Assembly (NCBI GenBank): GCA_965368185.1
Contig: CBDULZ010000004.1
Span: 34,629 to 98,628 of the forward strand
Direction: 5' to 3'
Origin: Kriegella sp965368185
Lineage (GTDB): Bacteria; Bacteroidota; Bacteroidia; Flavobacteriales; Flavobacteriaceae
Length of the DNA stretch: 64,000 nt
The position numbers and the translations under genes were made by a program. Under the pieces are notes generated by a model. That model was not told the origin of the DNA and made no database searches. It worked only from the letters and a program-made list of their open reading frames with translations. Shown piece by piece: positions 44,250-51,085 of this stretch (its first letter is position 1; each line of letters opens with the position of its first letter).

Positions 44250-44689
44250 GATTTCTAATTTTTATATGAATCCTTAATTTATCCGAGCTTTTGTTTTAGG
44301 GGAATTTTTAAGATTCGTAAACTATCGGCCTTGGCTTTCGCATAACCTATAAGTCAAATCTAAAGCGGAGACTCCCAAATCGCTAACACCTGAGTACCAG
44401 ATAATGACAGCAGAGTACCAGCGCTAAAAGGAGGTATCGGATGGTGGATTGCAGTAGACGAATGATAGATTACAATAATTGACTTATGGATGGTAAAATA
44501 AGCGTAGTTTTATGATAGATCAAGGAGTAAATGATTCGATACAATTCGAAAAATTCATGAATTAAAAGGAAAAGGTAGCGAGGTAATAATCTGTGCGTCT
44601 GCGGCTATAAAGTTAAAATCGGGAAAACCGGTCACCTTTTAGTATAAACCCCTAATCTTCTTCTCTTCGGCAAACGTGCGCCCCTATTT
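44250..44689. other. 440-bp spacer with operon promoter
   Basis: Region between the hybrid regulator and the metallopeptidase gene, both on the minus strand. It contains the direct-repeat promoter at 44355-44421, annotated separately. The rest (44422-44689) has no credible ORF, and no clear terminator for the regulator gene was found. Confidence 0.6.
44355..44421 (-). promoter_or_regulatory. Direct-repeat promoter of the metallopeptidase operon
   Basis: Read leftwards, CTGGTACTC occurs at 44421-44413 and again at 44400-44392, exactly 21 bp apart. After 29 bp follows TAGATTTG (44362-44355), an exact TAnnTTTG. Transcription would start near 44348, leaving a leader of about 98 nt. The geometry equals that of the four small-RNA promoters, with a different repeat word. 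Confidence 0.6.
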
Positions 44690-47509
44690 CTAATAAGAGG
44701 AAGGTGCCACTCCATACAATTCCTTAAAGCACTTCGCGAAATAGGAGAGGTTATTAAACCCCACTTTGTACGCTATTTGTGTCACGCTATCGGCTTTCTG
44801 GGATAACAATTGTGCCGCTCGCTTTAATCGGAAATTGCGGAGAAGTTCTCCAGGAGACTCATTGGTAAGTGCTTTCAGCTTTCTGTAAAGTTGCGTCTTG
44901 CTCATCGCCAATGATTTCTGCATTTGAGGCACCCCGAAATCTGAGTCCAAAAAATTAGCTTCTAAAAGTTCAAGAACATTCTCCAAAAATATTTGATCGA
45001 CAGTGTTGACCGTTACTTTTTTGGGATCTACCTGAATTTCCTTGTTCGTAAATAGATCCCTTAGCTTTTTCCGCTGCACAATCAGATTTTTAGCGCGCAC
45101 CAAGAGTTCCTCACCGTCAAAGGGCTTGGTTAGGTAGTCGTCCGCTCCTGTTTCAAGACCTTCTAATTTGTTTTGAATTCCGGCTTTGGCCGTTAACATT
45201 ATAATGGGCACATGACTGGTCTGCACTTCGTTTTTCAGTTTTTTGCAAAGCGTTATACCGTCCATTTTAGGCATCATTAAGTCGGTGATGATCAAATCGG
45301 GTGGATTTGCGATGGCCTTTTTCAATCCTTCATTGCCATTAATGGCATCTTCTACCTTATAATACTTCAATAGCAGTTCTTGAATAAAGTGCCGCATATC
45401 GCTATTGTCTTCTATCAACAAAACTCTTGGAACTTCCCTGCTATCGATTTTGGATAATAGGTATGTTGATTTCGAAGCCGTCGCTTTTTCAATTTTAGCC
45501 GCTTGAAGAACCACATCGGTACCTGTTTTAATTTCTTGAAGTTGCAGCAGTACGGTAAAGAAAGTACCCTTACCCACTTCACTAGAAACGGTAATCGTAC
45601 CGTCCATAAGTTCTACAAAGTCTTTGGAAAGCGAAAGGCCAATACCTGTGCCTTCCTTTTCCCTTGTATTACTTCCGTCGACTTGATAAAAGCGGTCGAA
45701 TACGAAAGGTAGGCTCTCTTTGGGAATACCCTTGCCTGAATCTGAGACTTGAATAAATAGTCCACGCTCACCGAAATTGACTTCAAAAACGATTATGGAC
45801 CCATCTTCACTGAACTTAAAAGCGTTTCCCAATAGATTGTATACTATATTTTCAAGCTTATCCCGATCGAAACTTGCCCATAGTGTGCACTGCGGAATTT
45901 GTACCTTATAATCGATATTTCGCTGTGCGGCATGAGAGTTAAATGAGGCCGCCGCGGCACGTAGACATTTGTACACATTGCCCTCGGTAAGTTCCAGCTT
46001 CAAAGTACCCTCGGCTACTTTAGAAAGGTCTAATAGTTGATTGACCATTTTAAGTATACGATTGGTATTTCGTCGAATCATTTTTACATTTTCTGCGCTT
46101 AAGGTTTCATCAGGGTTCTGTTCTAGCTGCTCTATAGGTCCTTTGATCAAGGTCAAAGGGGTACGGAATTCATGCGAGATGTTGGCAAAAAAATTGGATT
46201 TTAACCGATCTAGCTCCCTTAATTTTTCGTTCGCTTTCTGTTTTATTCGGAATTGGTTGTAAGAAAGGGCCACCAACACCAATAGAACCAATGAAAATAG
46301 GATAATTCCATTCCGTTCATTTTCCCTTTTTACAAGATTTAAAGATTGAATGTCATTGTCTTTTGCCAATAGGGCTATTTCTTTGCTTTTCTGCTCATTC
46401 TGATATTTGGCTTCCAATTCATTGGTAACGGTTAAGATTTTACCACTGTACAAACTATCCGATAGCTTATTGTGCAAAATGGCATTGTCGTATGCCTTTT
46501 TAAAATTACCTGTCTTCTCATAAACTTTAGAAAGAAGTTTATGAGCTTCCAACGCTAATGGGCTATCATTTAAAAAATGCAAATCAGCAATGATTTTATT
46601 TGTTATTACAATGCACTGCTCATAATCATTTCTGTGGAAAGCATTTTCGGCCAACCCAAACTCAATATTCGCAATTTCTTGCCGATTATCAACTTCTTTG
46701 GCAATACGATAGGCCTGTTGATACAGTTTTTCGACTTTGTCATATTGTTCCTTTTTTCGGTAAACCTTAGCCAGGTTACCCAAAACTCTACTCTCCCCTA
46801 GTTTGTCACCGGTTTCTTTCTTGATTTTTAAAGCCCGCTCATTATAATCGATTGCCTGCTCATATTCTTCGAGCAGTACGTGCACAGCTCCCAAATTGTT
46901 CAGACATGCAGAAATGCCCGGTTTAAAATTAATCTCTTCTACTAAAGACAAGGCCAGTTCATAATGGTATATTGCATTTCTGTACTGTTTTTGACTTTTG
47001 TAAATCTCCCCTATATAATTATGTATTCTGGCCTCCCCATTTTTGTCATTAATCTGTTTGGCTTGACTTAGTGCCTCTAAATAAAATTCAAGTGCTATTT
47101 CATTATTGGAACGTAGCTGGGCAAGCCTGCCCATTTCGGTTTTTACAGCTAATACCTCTCTGCTATTCTGTATTCTTTCATAAAATGAAAGAGCTAACAG
47201 ATAATGCTTCATAGCTTGGTCAAATAAATTCATGTTTCTAAGAACATTGCCTTTTCTATATATAGATTCAGCTAAACCGGATTCCAATCCCAATTTTTTT
47301 GCCAATTCTTGGGCTTTGTTAACATAACTCAAAGCAATATTCTGGTCTATTCGATTGTACTCAAGGGTAAGTCTCAGATAAGTCTGTACCTTAAGACTAT
47401 CTTCGCCCATTGTTTCTAGGGAATAAAGAAGACTATCAACCTTTGATTGCGAAAGCAAAAAGGAAGCAAAGAGCAAAAAAAGGGGGAGAAGTATACGTAT
47501 CATCTCCAA
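44690..47509 (-). CDS. Hybrid two-component regulator: TPR sensor, kinase, receiver, AraC output
   Basis: A 939-residue one-protein two-component system. In order: signal peptide (about 1-20), a run of TPR repeats (about 40-340) in the periplasm, a membrane helix (about 400-420), HisKA with the phospho-His in FFANISHEFRTPL, HATPase_c (NLLGNAFKF, DSGKGIP, GTGIGLS), a receiver domain (LLIEDNSDMR, phospho-Asp in ITDLMMPKMDG) and a C-terminal AraC-type DNA-binding domain (VTQIAYKVGFNNLSYFAKCFKELYG). TPR sensing replaces the usual propeller of polysaccharide HTCS proteins. AraC-type domains often bind direct repeats about 21 bp apart, so the neighbouring promoters are candidate targets. A perfect palindrome precedes the gene. 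Confidence 0.92.
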   Translation of the reverse strand: MEMIRILLPLFLLFASFLLSQSKVDSLLYSLETMGEDSLKVQTYLRLTLEYNRIDQNIALSYVNKAQELAKKLGLESGLAESIYRKGNVLRNMNLFDQAMKHYLLALSFYERIQNSREVLAVKTEMGRLAQLRSNNEIALEFYLEALSQAKQINDKNGEARIHNYIGEIYKSQKQYRNAIYHYELALSLVEEINFKPGISACLNNLGAVHVLLEEYEQAIDYNERALKIKKETGDKLGESRVLGNLAKVYRKKEQYDKVEKLYQQAYRIAKEVDNRQEIANIEFGLAENAFHRNDYEQCIVITNKIIADLHFLNDSPLALEAHKLLSKVYEKTGNFKKAYDNAILHNKLSDSLYSGKILTVTNELEAKYQNEQKSKEIALLAKDNDIQSLNLVKRENERNGIILFSLVLLVLVALSYNQFRIKQKANEKLRELDRLKSNFFANISHEFRTPLTLIKGPIEQLEQNPDETLSAENVKMIRRNTNRILKMVNQLLDLSKVAEGTLKLELTEGNVYKCLRAAAASFNSHAAQRNIDYKVQIPQCTLWASFDRDKLENIVYNLLGNAFKFSEDGSIIVFEVNFGERGLFIQVSDSGKGIPKESLPFVFDRFYQVDGSNTREKEGTGIGLSLSKDFVELMDGTITVSSEVGKGTFFTVLLQLQEIKTGTDVVLQAAKIEKATASKSTYLLSKIDSREVPRVLLIEDNSDMRHFIQELLLKYYKVEDAINGNEGLKKAIANPPDLIITDLMMPKMDGITLCKKLKNEVQTSHVPIIMLTAKAGIQNKLEGLETGADDYLTKPFDGEELLVRAKNLIVQRKKLRDLFTNKEIQVDPKKVTVNTVDQIFLENVLELLEANFLDSDFGVPQMQKSLAMSKTQLYRKLKALTNESPGELLRNFRLKRAAQLLSQKADSVTQIAYKVGFNNLSYFAKCFKELYGVAPSSY

Positions 47510-47526
47510 AAGGTTATATCTTAAAG

Positions 47527-47545
47527 ATACCTAAATTTTAGGTAT
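47527..47545. promoter_or_regulatory. Perfect palindrome before the hybrid regulator gene
   Basis: Arms ATACCTAAA (47527-47535) and TTTAGGTAT (47537-47545) around a central T, 17 bp upstream of the start codon. It could be an operator for autoregulation or a leader hairpin. Confidence 0.5.
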
Positions 47546-47677
47546 GTATACGTTTAGCACTGATAAACACGAACAAATTAAAGACGCAACTATATAAGTA
47601 TCTAATTTTAATACAAAGGTGCCTACGAAGCAAATGGTTGAATGTATTTCATCTTAAAAATAATACCACTCATATTA

Positions 47678-47743
47678 TTCACAACAAAATGTACCCGCTT
47701 CACAACAATAATTTCGAAGAGACACCGATTCACTATACATTTA
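47678..47743 (+). promoter_or_regulatory. Activator-type promoter of small RNA unit 2
   Basis: TTCACAACA at 47678-47686 and 47699-47707 (21 bp apart), then 28 bp, then TACATTTA at 47736-47743. Sequence identity with unit 3 begins upstream, at ATACCACTCATATTATTCAC (47663 and 48034), 371 bp apart. Confidence 0.6.
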
Positions 47744-47749
47744 CAGTGT

Positions 47750-47937
47750 AATTAAGTGATAGCATTTCCCGATAGTTATCGGGACCAAATCAAACTATGA
47801 TCTTAACCGAATTTGAAGTGTTGACCCCAAATCGATACTTGACCTAAAAAGCTTATTCCGGGGGACCGGAAACCCAATCTTAAAAGAAAAACCTACTTGA
47901 CTAAAAAATTGCCTCGACCTACATCGAGGCTTTTTTT
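47750..47937 (+). ncRNA. Small RNA unit 2
   Basis: A predicted transcript of about 188 nt, closely similar to unit 3 and clearly related to unit 1. It holds the CCCGATAGTTATCGGG palindrome, TCTTAACCG (47801-47809), a stem AAGTGT/ATACTT around a CCCCAAATCG loop, the GNRA-type hairpin TTCCGG-GGGA-CCGGAA (47856-47871), CCTACTTGACTAAAAA and the terminator at 47911-47937. No credible ORF was found. First of three tandem copies upstream of, and transcribed away from, the hybrid regulator gene. Confidence 0.62.
47911..47937 (+). terminator. Intrinsic terminator of small RNA unit 2
   Basis: The same stem as in unit 1 (CCTCGA/TCGAGG) followed by seven T (47931-47937). Confidence 0.7.
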
Positions 47938-48048
47938 GACCTATTCGAAGCCCTGAGTCGGCTTTAATACAACTAGATCATACTTAAAAAATCTTAATAA
48001 CCATCAGAATTTTTATTGTTCACCGAAGAAACGATACCACTCATATTA

Positions 48049-48114
48049 TTCACAACAAAATGTACCCGCTTCACAACAATAATTTCGAAGAGACACCGAT
48101 TCACAATACATTTA
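48049..48114 (+). promoter_or_regulatory. Activator-type promoter of small RNA unit 3
   Basis: TTCACAACA at 48049-48057 and 48070-48078 (21 bp apart), then 28 bp, then TACATTTA at 48107-48114. Nearly identical to the promoter of unit 2. Confidence 0.6.
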
Positions 48115-48119
48115 CAGTG

Positions 48120-48322
48120 TAATTAAGTGATAGTACTTCCCGATAGCTATCGGGACCAAATCAAACTGTGATCTTAACCGAATTTGAAGTGTTGACCCCA
48201 AATCGATACTTGACCTAAAAAGTTTATTCCGGGAGACCGGAAAACCAATCTTAATAGAGCGACCTACTTAACTAAAAAATTGCCCTGACAGTCCCGATAG
48301 CTATCGGGAGTCAGGGTTTTTT
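48120..48322 (+). ncRNA. Small RNA unit 3
   Basis: A predicted transcript of about 200 nt. Body like unit 2: palindrome around CCCGATAGCTATCGGG, TCTTAACCG (48172-48180), GNRA hairpin TTCCGG-GAGA-CCGGAA (48227-48242) and CCTACTTAACTAAAAA. The terminator differs from units 1 and 2: a second copy of the palindrome sits inside its stem, lengthening it. No credible ORF. Confidence 0.62.
48282..48322 (+). terminator. Intrinsic terminator of unit 3, extended by a palindrome
   Basis: Outer arms CCCTGAC (48283-48289) and GTCAGGG (48310-48316) enclose TCCCGATAG/CTATCGGGA, followed by a T-run (48317-48322). The inner palindrome is the same word as in the RNA body. Confidence 0.65.
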
Positions 48323-48387
48323 ATAAAAACCAGGCTTCAAAGGACAAACATGTGTAGTTCATCGATGAAACAATCGAATAGCTGCAT

Positions 48388-48453
48388 TTGACAACAAACT
48401 GCATCAGTTTCACAACAAAAATTTAGTGGTTTAAAAGTGTGAAATTACATTCG
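48388..48453 (+). promoter_or_regulatory. Activator-type promoter of small RNA unit 4
   Basis: TTGACAACA at 48388-48396 and TTCACAACA at 48409-48417 (21 bp apart), then 28 bp, then TACATTCG at 48446-48453. Spacing is fully conserved although the surrounding bases differ from units 1-3. Confidence 0.55.
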
Positions 48454-48458
48454 TACCG

Positions 48459-48624
48459 TATTTAATATTTAGCGTTAGTCCCGAAAAAACTTTTTCTTAA
48501 CCGCTGCTTATCAAATGCTTTCTGCCATAGGAAGTTTATTTTATTATTGACTGTGCAACCGCCAAATTTAACGTATCCTACTTAACTAAAAATGCCCTCC
48601 AAATTTTTGGAGGGCATTCTTTTT
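48459..48624 (+). ncRNA. Small RNA unit 4 (divergent body)
   Basis: A predicted transcript of about 165 nt. The body is mostly unlike units 1-3, lacking the palindrome and the GNRA hairpin, but keeps two family boxes: TCTTAACCG (48495-48503) and CCTACTTAACTAAAAA just before the terminator (48593-48624). Conservation of promoter, two boxes and terminator position with a changed middle suggests a paralogue with a different target. No credible ORF. Confidence 0.5.
48593..48624. terminator. Bidirectional intrinsic terminator
   Basis: Stem TGCCCTCC (48593-48600) / GGAGGGCA (48609-48616), with T-run to the right and A-run to the left. It can serve small RNA unit 4 and the convergent DUF3078 gene. 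Confidence 0.7.
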
Positions 48625-48661
48625 AACGGAAATGTGTTCGGTACCAGACTTTAATTGCTAC

Positions 48662-49594
48662 TTAGAAAGCATAGTTAAGACCGAACATCCAATAGCTCTG
48701 TGTCTTGACATCTATATTGTCAAATGTAGCCGTTGGGGTTGGGGTCGGACCGTTCAATGCATAATCCAACGCCTCTTGTCTATTGTTTCTTAAACCAAAT
48801 TCAAACCCAAGGCCTATACCGTTCCATAGTGTATAACCGAAAGAGTTGATCCATGTCCAGTTTGAATAATCGGAACTCTTGTAGCTTTGAAAGGTCGAAA
48901 AGTTAGTTTTGAAATTTACTTTTCCCAACTTTTTAGTATAGTCAACGACGATCTTAGCACCTGTAGACGATTCATAAATATTATCCTCACTCGTGAATAC
49001 AAAGTTGTAGTTCAAAGGATGTATTACCACCACCATATCGGTAATTGGTGTCCAAGTGGCACCTACCCCAAGATCTAGATAACCCGGGTCGTTAAAATTA
49101 TTGATAATTGATGTTCGATATTCCCCCAATCCGGAAATTGCAAATTTCTTGCTCAGTTTATACCCGTATAAAGAGGTCAGATTGAAAACGTCGGTAGTTC
49201 CATTAAAGCTATCATCATCTGCCGGATCATCTTTATCATCCAATTTTACCCATTGCAGATTGACATTTCCTGAATTTCTCCAAAAAAATTTATCCCGGTC
49301 TAAATTGGCAAATGCATTTACGGTAACACCGATATTTCCGGCGGAGTTATTTGGCGTTCCTTGCGAATACCAATTATTGAACCCTGAGATGTTGGCTCCT
49401 ATGGTACCGAAGGCTCCTTTTTTCCAACCTGGGAATGCATCGATTTTACCTTGAAGGGCGTTTACCCTACCTTGAATGGCAGCAATGGAATCTTTTTTCA
49501 CTGCCTTTTCCGCCTTTAATTCGTCTAATGTCTGCGACTGGACCGCCGAAAAGGCGAGCACAGCAACAACTGATGATACTACTAAATTCTTCAT
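48662..49594 (-). CDS. DUF3078 outer-membrane beta-barrel protein
   Basis: A 310-residue protein with a signal peptide (about 1-20), a short coiled stretch (LDELKAEKAVKKDSIAAIQGRVNALQGKIDAF) and a DUF3078 beta-barrel from GWKKGAFGTIGANISGFNNW to the terminal YWMFGLNYAF (C-terminal aromatic, as in outer-membrane proteins). Function unknown. It lies at the end of the SUF gene group but has its own promoter box at 49626-49633, so it is probably a separate unit. The bidirectional terminator at 48593-48616 follows it. Confidence 0.87.
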   Translation of the reverse strand: MKNLVVSSVVAVLAFSAVQSQTLDELKAEKAVKKDSIAAIQGRVNALQGKIDAFPGWKKGAFGTIGANISGFNNWYSQGTPNNSAGNIGVTVNAFANLDRDKFFWRNSGNVNLQWVKLDDKDDPADDDSFNGTTDVFNLTSLYGYKLSKKFAISGLGEYRTSIINNFNDPGYLDLGVGATWTPITDMVVVIHPLNYNFVFTSEDNIYESSTGAKIVVDYTKKLGKVNFKTNFSTFQSYKSSDYSNWTWINSFGYTLWNGIGLGFEFGLRNNRQEALDYALNGPTPTPTATFDNIDVKTQSYWMFGLNYAF

Positions 49595-49625
49595 GGTTTT
49601 GTGTTTTATTATAGTTATGAAGGGG

Positions 49626-49633
49626 CAAATGTA
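49626..49633 (-). promoter_or_regulatory. Probable -7 box of the DUF3078 gene
   Basis: Read leftwards the sequence is TACATTTG, an exact TAnnTTTG, 31 bp before the start codon. Confidence 0.45.
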
Positions 49634-49670
49634 AGAATTGTTAACAGAAAATAAACAGGGTTATTAACAA

Positions 49671-50177
49671 TTATTTTCTTTTGAAAAGAGGCACGGAAGA
49701 GCAGGCTTCACCGTACATTACACTCTTTGCCACCACCAATAAACGCGAGGTTATCCACAGGTAGGCGTTAGGTGGTACAGGTTTATTACTACAGCCTTTT
49801 ATAATCACGGATTTGTCTTTGAATTCAGAAATATCAATATTTTCGATGACCGATTGATAGAGTATCGTTTCCAATTGTTCCAGGTTTCCTTGGACTGTTT
49901 TTTTGGCAAAAGGTTGTAATTTCGTAGCGATAAGCATATACGCCCATCCCGGTACAATGGCATCTGTAGAACAGTGAAGTGCCACGTAACTATCGGCGTA
50001 CTGACTCCAATCGTGGTTCGAAACATGGTTCCGAAATTCTTTTTCCCTAAGAATAAAACCTTCGAAGAGCCAATCTTTTATATCCAGAAGCATTCTTTTG
50101 CCCTGGGGATAATAATCCTCAAGATCAAAAGTAAGGAGTTTGCTCTGTGCGACCCTATTTATGATTTCTTCTGACAT
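49671..50177 (-). CDS. DUF2480 protein of the SUF locus
   Basis: A 168-residue protein of the DUF2480 family, which recurs at the end of Bacteroidota suf operons. Typical segments are SKLLTFDLEDYYPQGKRMLLDIKDWLFEGFILREKEFR, DAIVPGWAYMLIATKL and VIIKGCSNKPVPPNAYLWITSRLLVVAKSVMYGEACSSVPLFKRK. The conserved Cys residues near the end (KGCSNK, EACSSVP) would suit a role in sulfur or Fe-S handling, but no function is proven. It follows the DUF59 gene by 77 bp. Confidence 0.85.
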   Translation of the reverse strand: MSEEIINRVAQSKLLTFDLEDYYPQGKRMLLDIKDWLFEGFILREKEFRNHVSNHDWSQYADSYVALHCSTDAIVPGWAYMLIATKLQPFAKKTVQGNLEQLETILYQSVIENIDISEFKDKSVIIKGCSNKPVPPNAYLWITSRLLVVAKSVMYGEACSSVPLFKRK

Positions 50178-50254
50178 ATTTGATTACGGATAAAACAAAT
50201 TACCTTCCGCGCGTGAATTGCGCAGTGGATACTATTCAATAGTGAAGGAAAAGA

Positions 50255-50584
50255 CTACAATAACCCTAGTTCTAGTTTGGCTTCTTCACTCATCAAATCT
50301 TGAGTCCATGGCGGGTCGAAAGTAATTTCAACTTCTGTATCCTTAACCACATCCAGCGATTTCACCTTTTCCTCGACCTCAACAGGTAAAGTCTCTGCAA
50401 CCGGGCAGTTAGGCGATGTTAAGGTCATAAGTATCTTGACCTCGTTGTCTTCATTCACAAAAACATCATAGATCAAACCCAATTCGTAAATGTCCACCGG
50501 AATTTCGGGGTCGTAGATGGTTTTTAAAACCTTTACTATTTTTTCACCCAGATCTTGGGTATCCATTGCTATCTCTTCGCTCAT
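50255..50584 (-). CDS. DUF59 (SufT/MIP18-like) Fe-S assembly protein
   Basis: A 109-residue DUF59 protein: VLKTIYDPEIPVDIYELGLIYDVFV, then LTSPNCPVAETLPVEVEEKV (conserved Cys) and EITFDPPWTQDLMSEEAKLELGLL. Relatives help load Fe-S clusters onto target proteins. The gene lies 5 bp after sufE, in the middle of the suf operon, which supports the role. Confidence 0.9.
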   Translation of the reverse strand: MSEEIAMDTQDLGEKIVKVLKTIYDPEIPVDIYELGLIYDVFVNEDNEVKILMTLTSPNCPVAETLPVEVEEKVKSLDVVKDTEVEITFDPPWTQDLMSEEAKLELGLL

Positions 50585-50589
50585 TTTTT

Positions 50590-51012
50590 CTAATTCAACT
50601 GTGTTTGATATGCCACCGCATATAATTTCAACTGTTTTACCATGCTCACCAACCCATTGGCGCGGGTCGGCGACAAATGCTCTTTAAGTCCGATTTCGTC
50701 GATGAAGGCCGTATCCGCATTGATAATATCCTGTGGTTTTTGATTGCTAAACGCGCGAATCAAAATAGCAATAATGCCTTTGGTTATAATGGCATCACTA
50801 TCGGCCGTAAAAACTAATCTATCATCTTCCAATTCAGCATGTACCCATACTTTGCTTTGGCAGCCTTTTATAATATTGTCTTCTGTTTTATATTTTTCAT
50901 CAATCAACGGTAGTGACTTCCCCAATTCGATCATATATTCGTACCGTTGGATCCAATCTTCAAACATTGAAAACTCGTCTACTATTTCTTCTTGTATCTC
51001 TTTAATCGTCAT
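50590..51012 (-). CDS. sufE: SufE sulfur acceptor
   Basis: A 140-residue SufE. The key Cys is in NIIKGCQSKVWVHAEL, which accepts persulfide sulfur from SufS and raises its activity. Further family segments are FEDWIQRYEYMIELGKSLPLI and GLVSMVKQLKLYA. It is followed by the DUF59 gene after 5 bp and lies 73 bp after sufS. Confidence 0.93.
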   Translation of the reverse strand: MTIKEIQEEIVDEFSMFEDWIQRYEYMIELGKSLPLIDEKYKTEDNIIKGCQSKVWVHAELEDDRLVFTADSDAIITKGIIAILIRAFSNQKPQDIINADTAFIDEIGLKEHLSPTRANGLVSMVKQLKLYAVAYQTQLN

Positions 51013-51085
51013 AGGTTGCTTTTACGCAAAAATACGATAAGTAAGCTAGGTATTCAATATTTTAAGGAAACCATAACTTGATTGC

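Noticed and set aside
39972..48453. CRISPR-like reading of the TTCACAACA repeats
   Set aside because: Only pairs of 9-bp repeats at fixed distance to a -7 box; no array of repeats and spacers and no cas genes.
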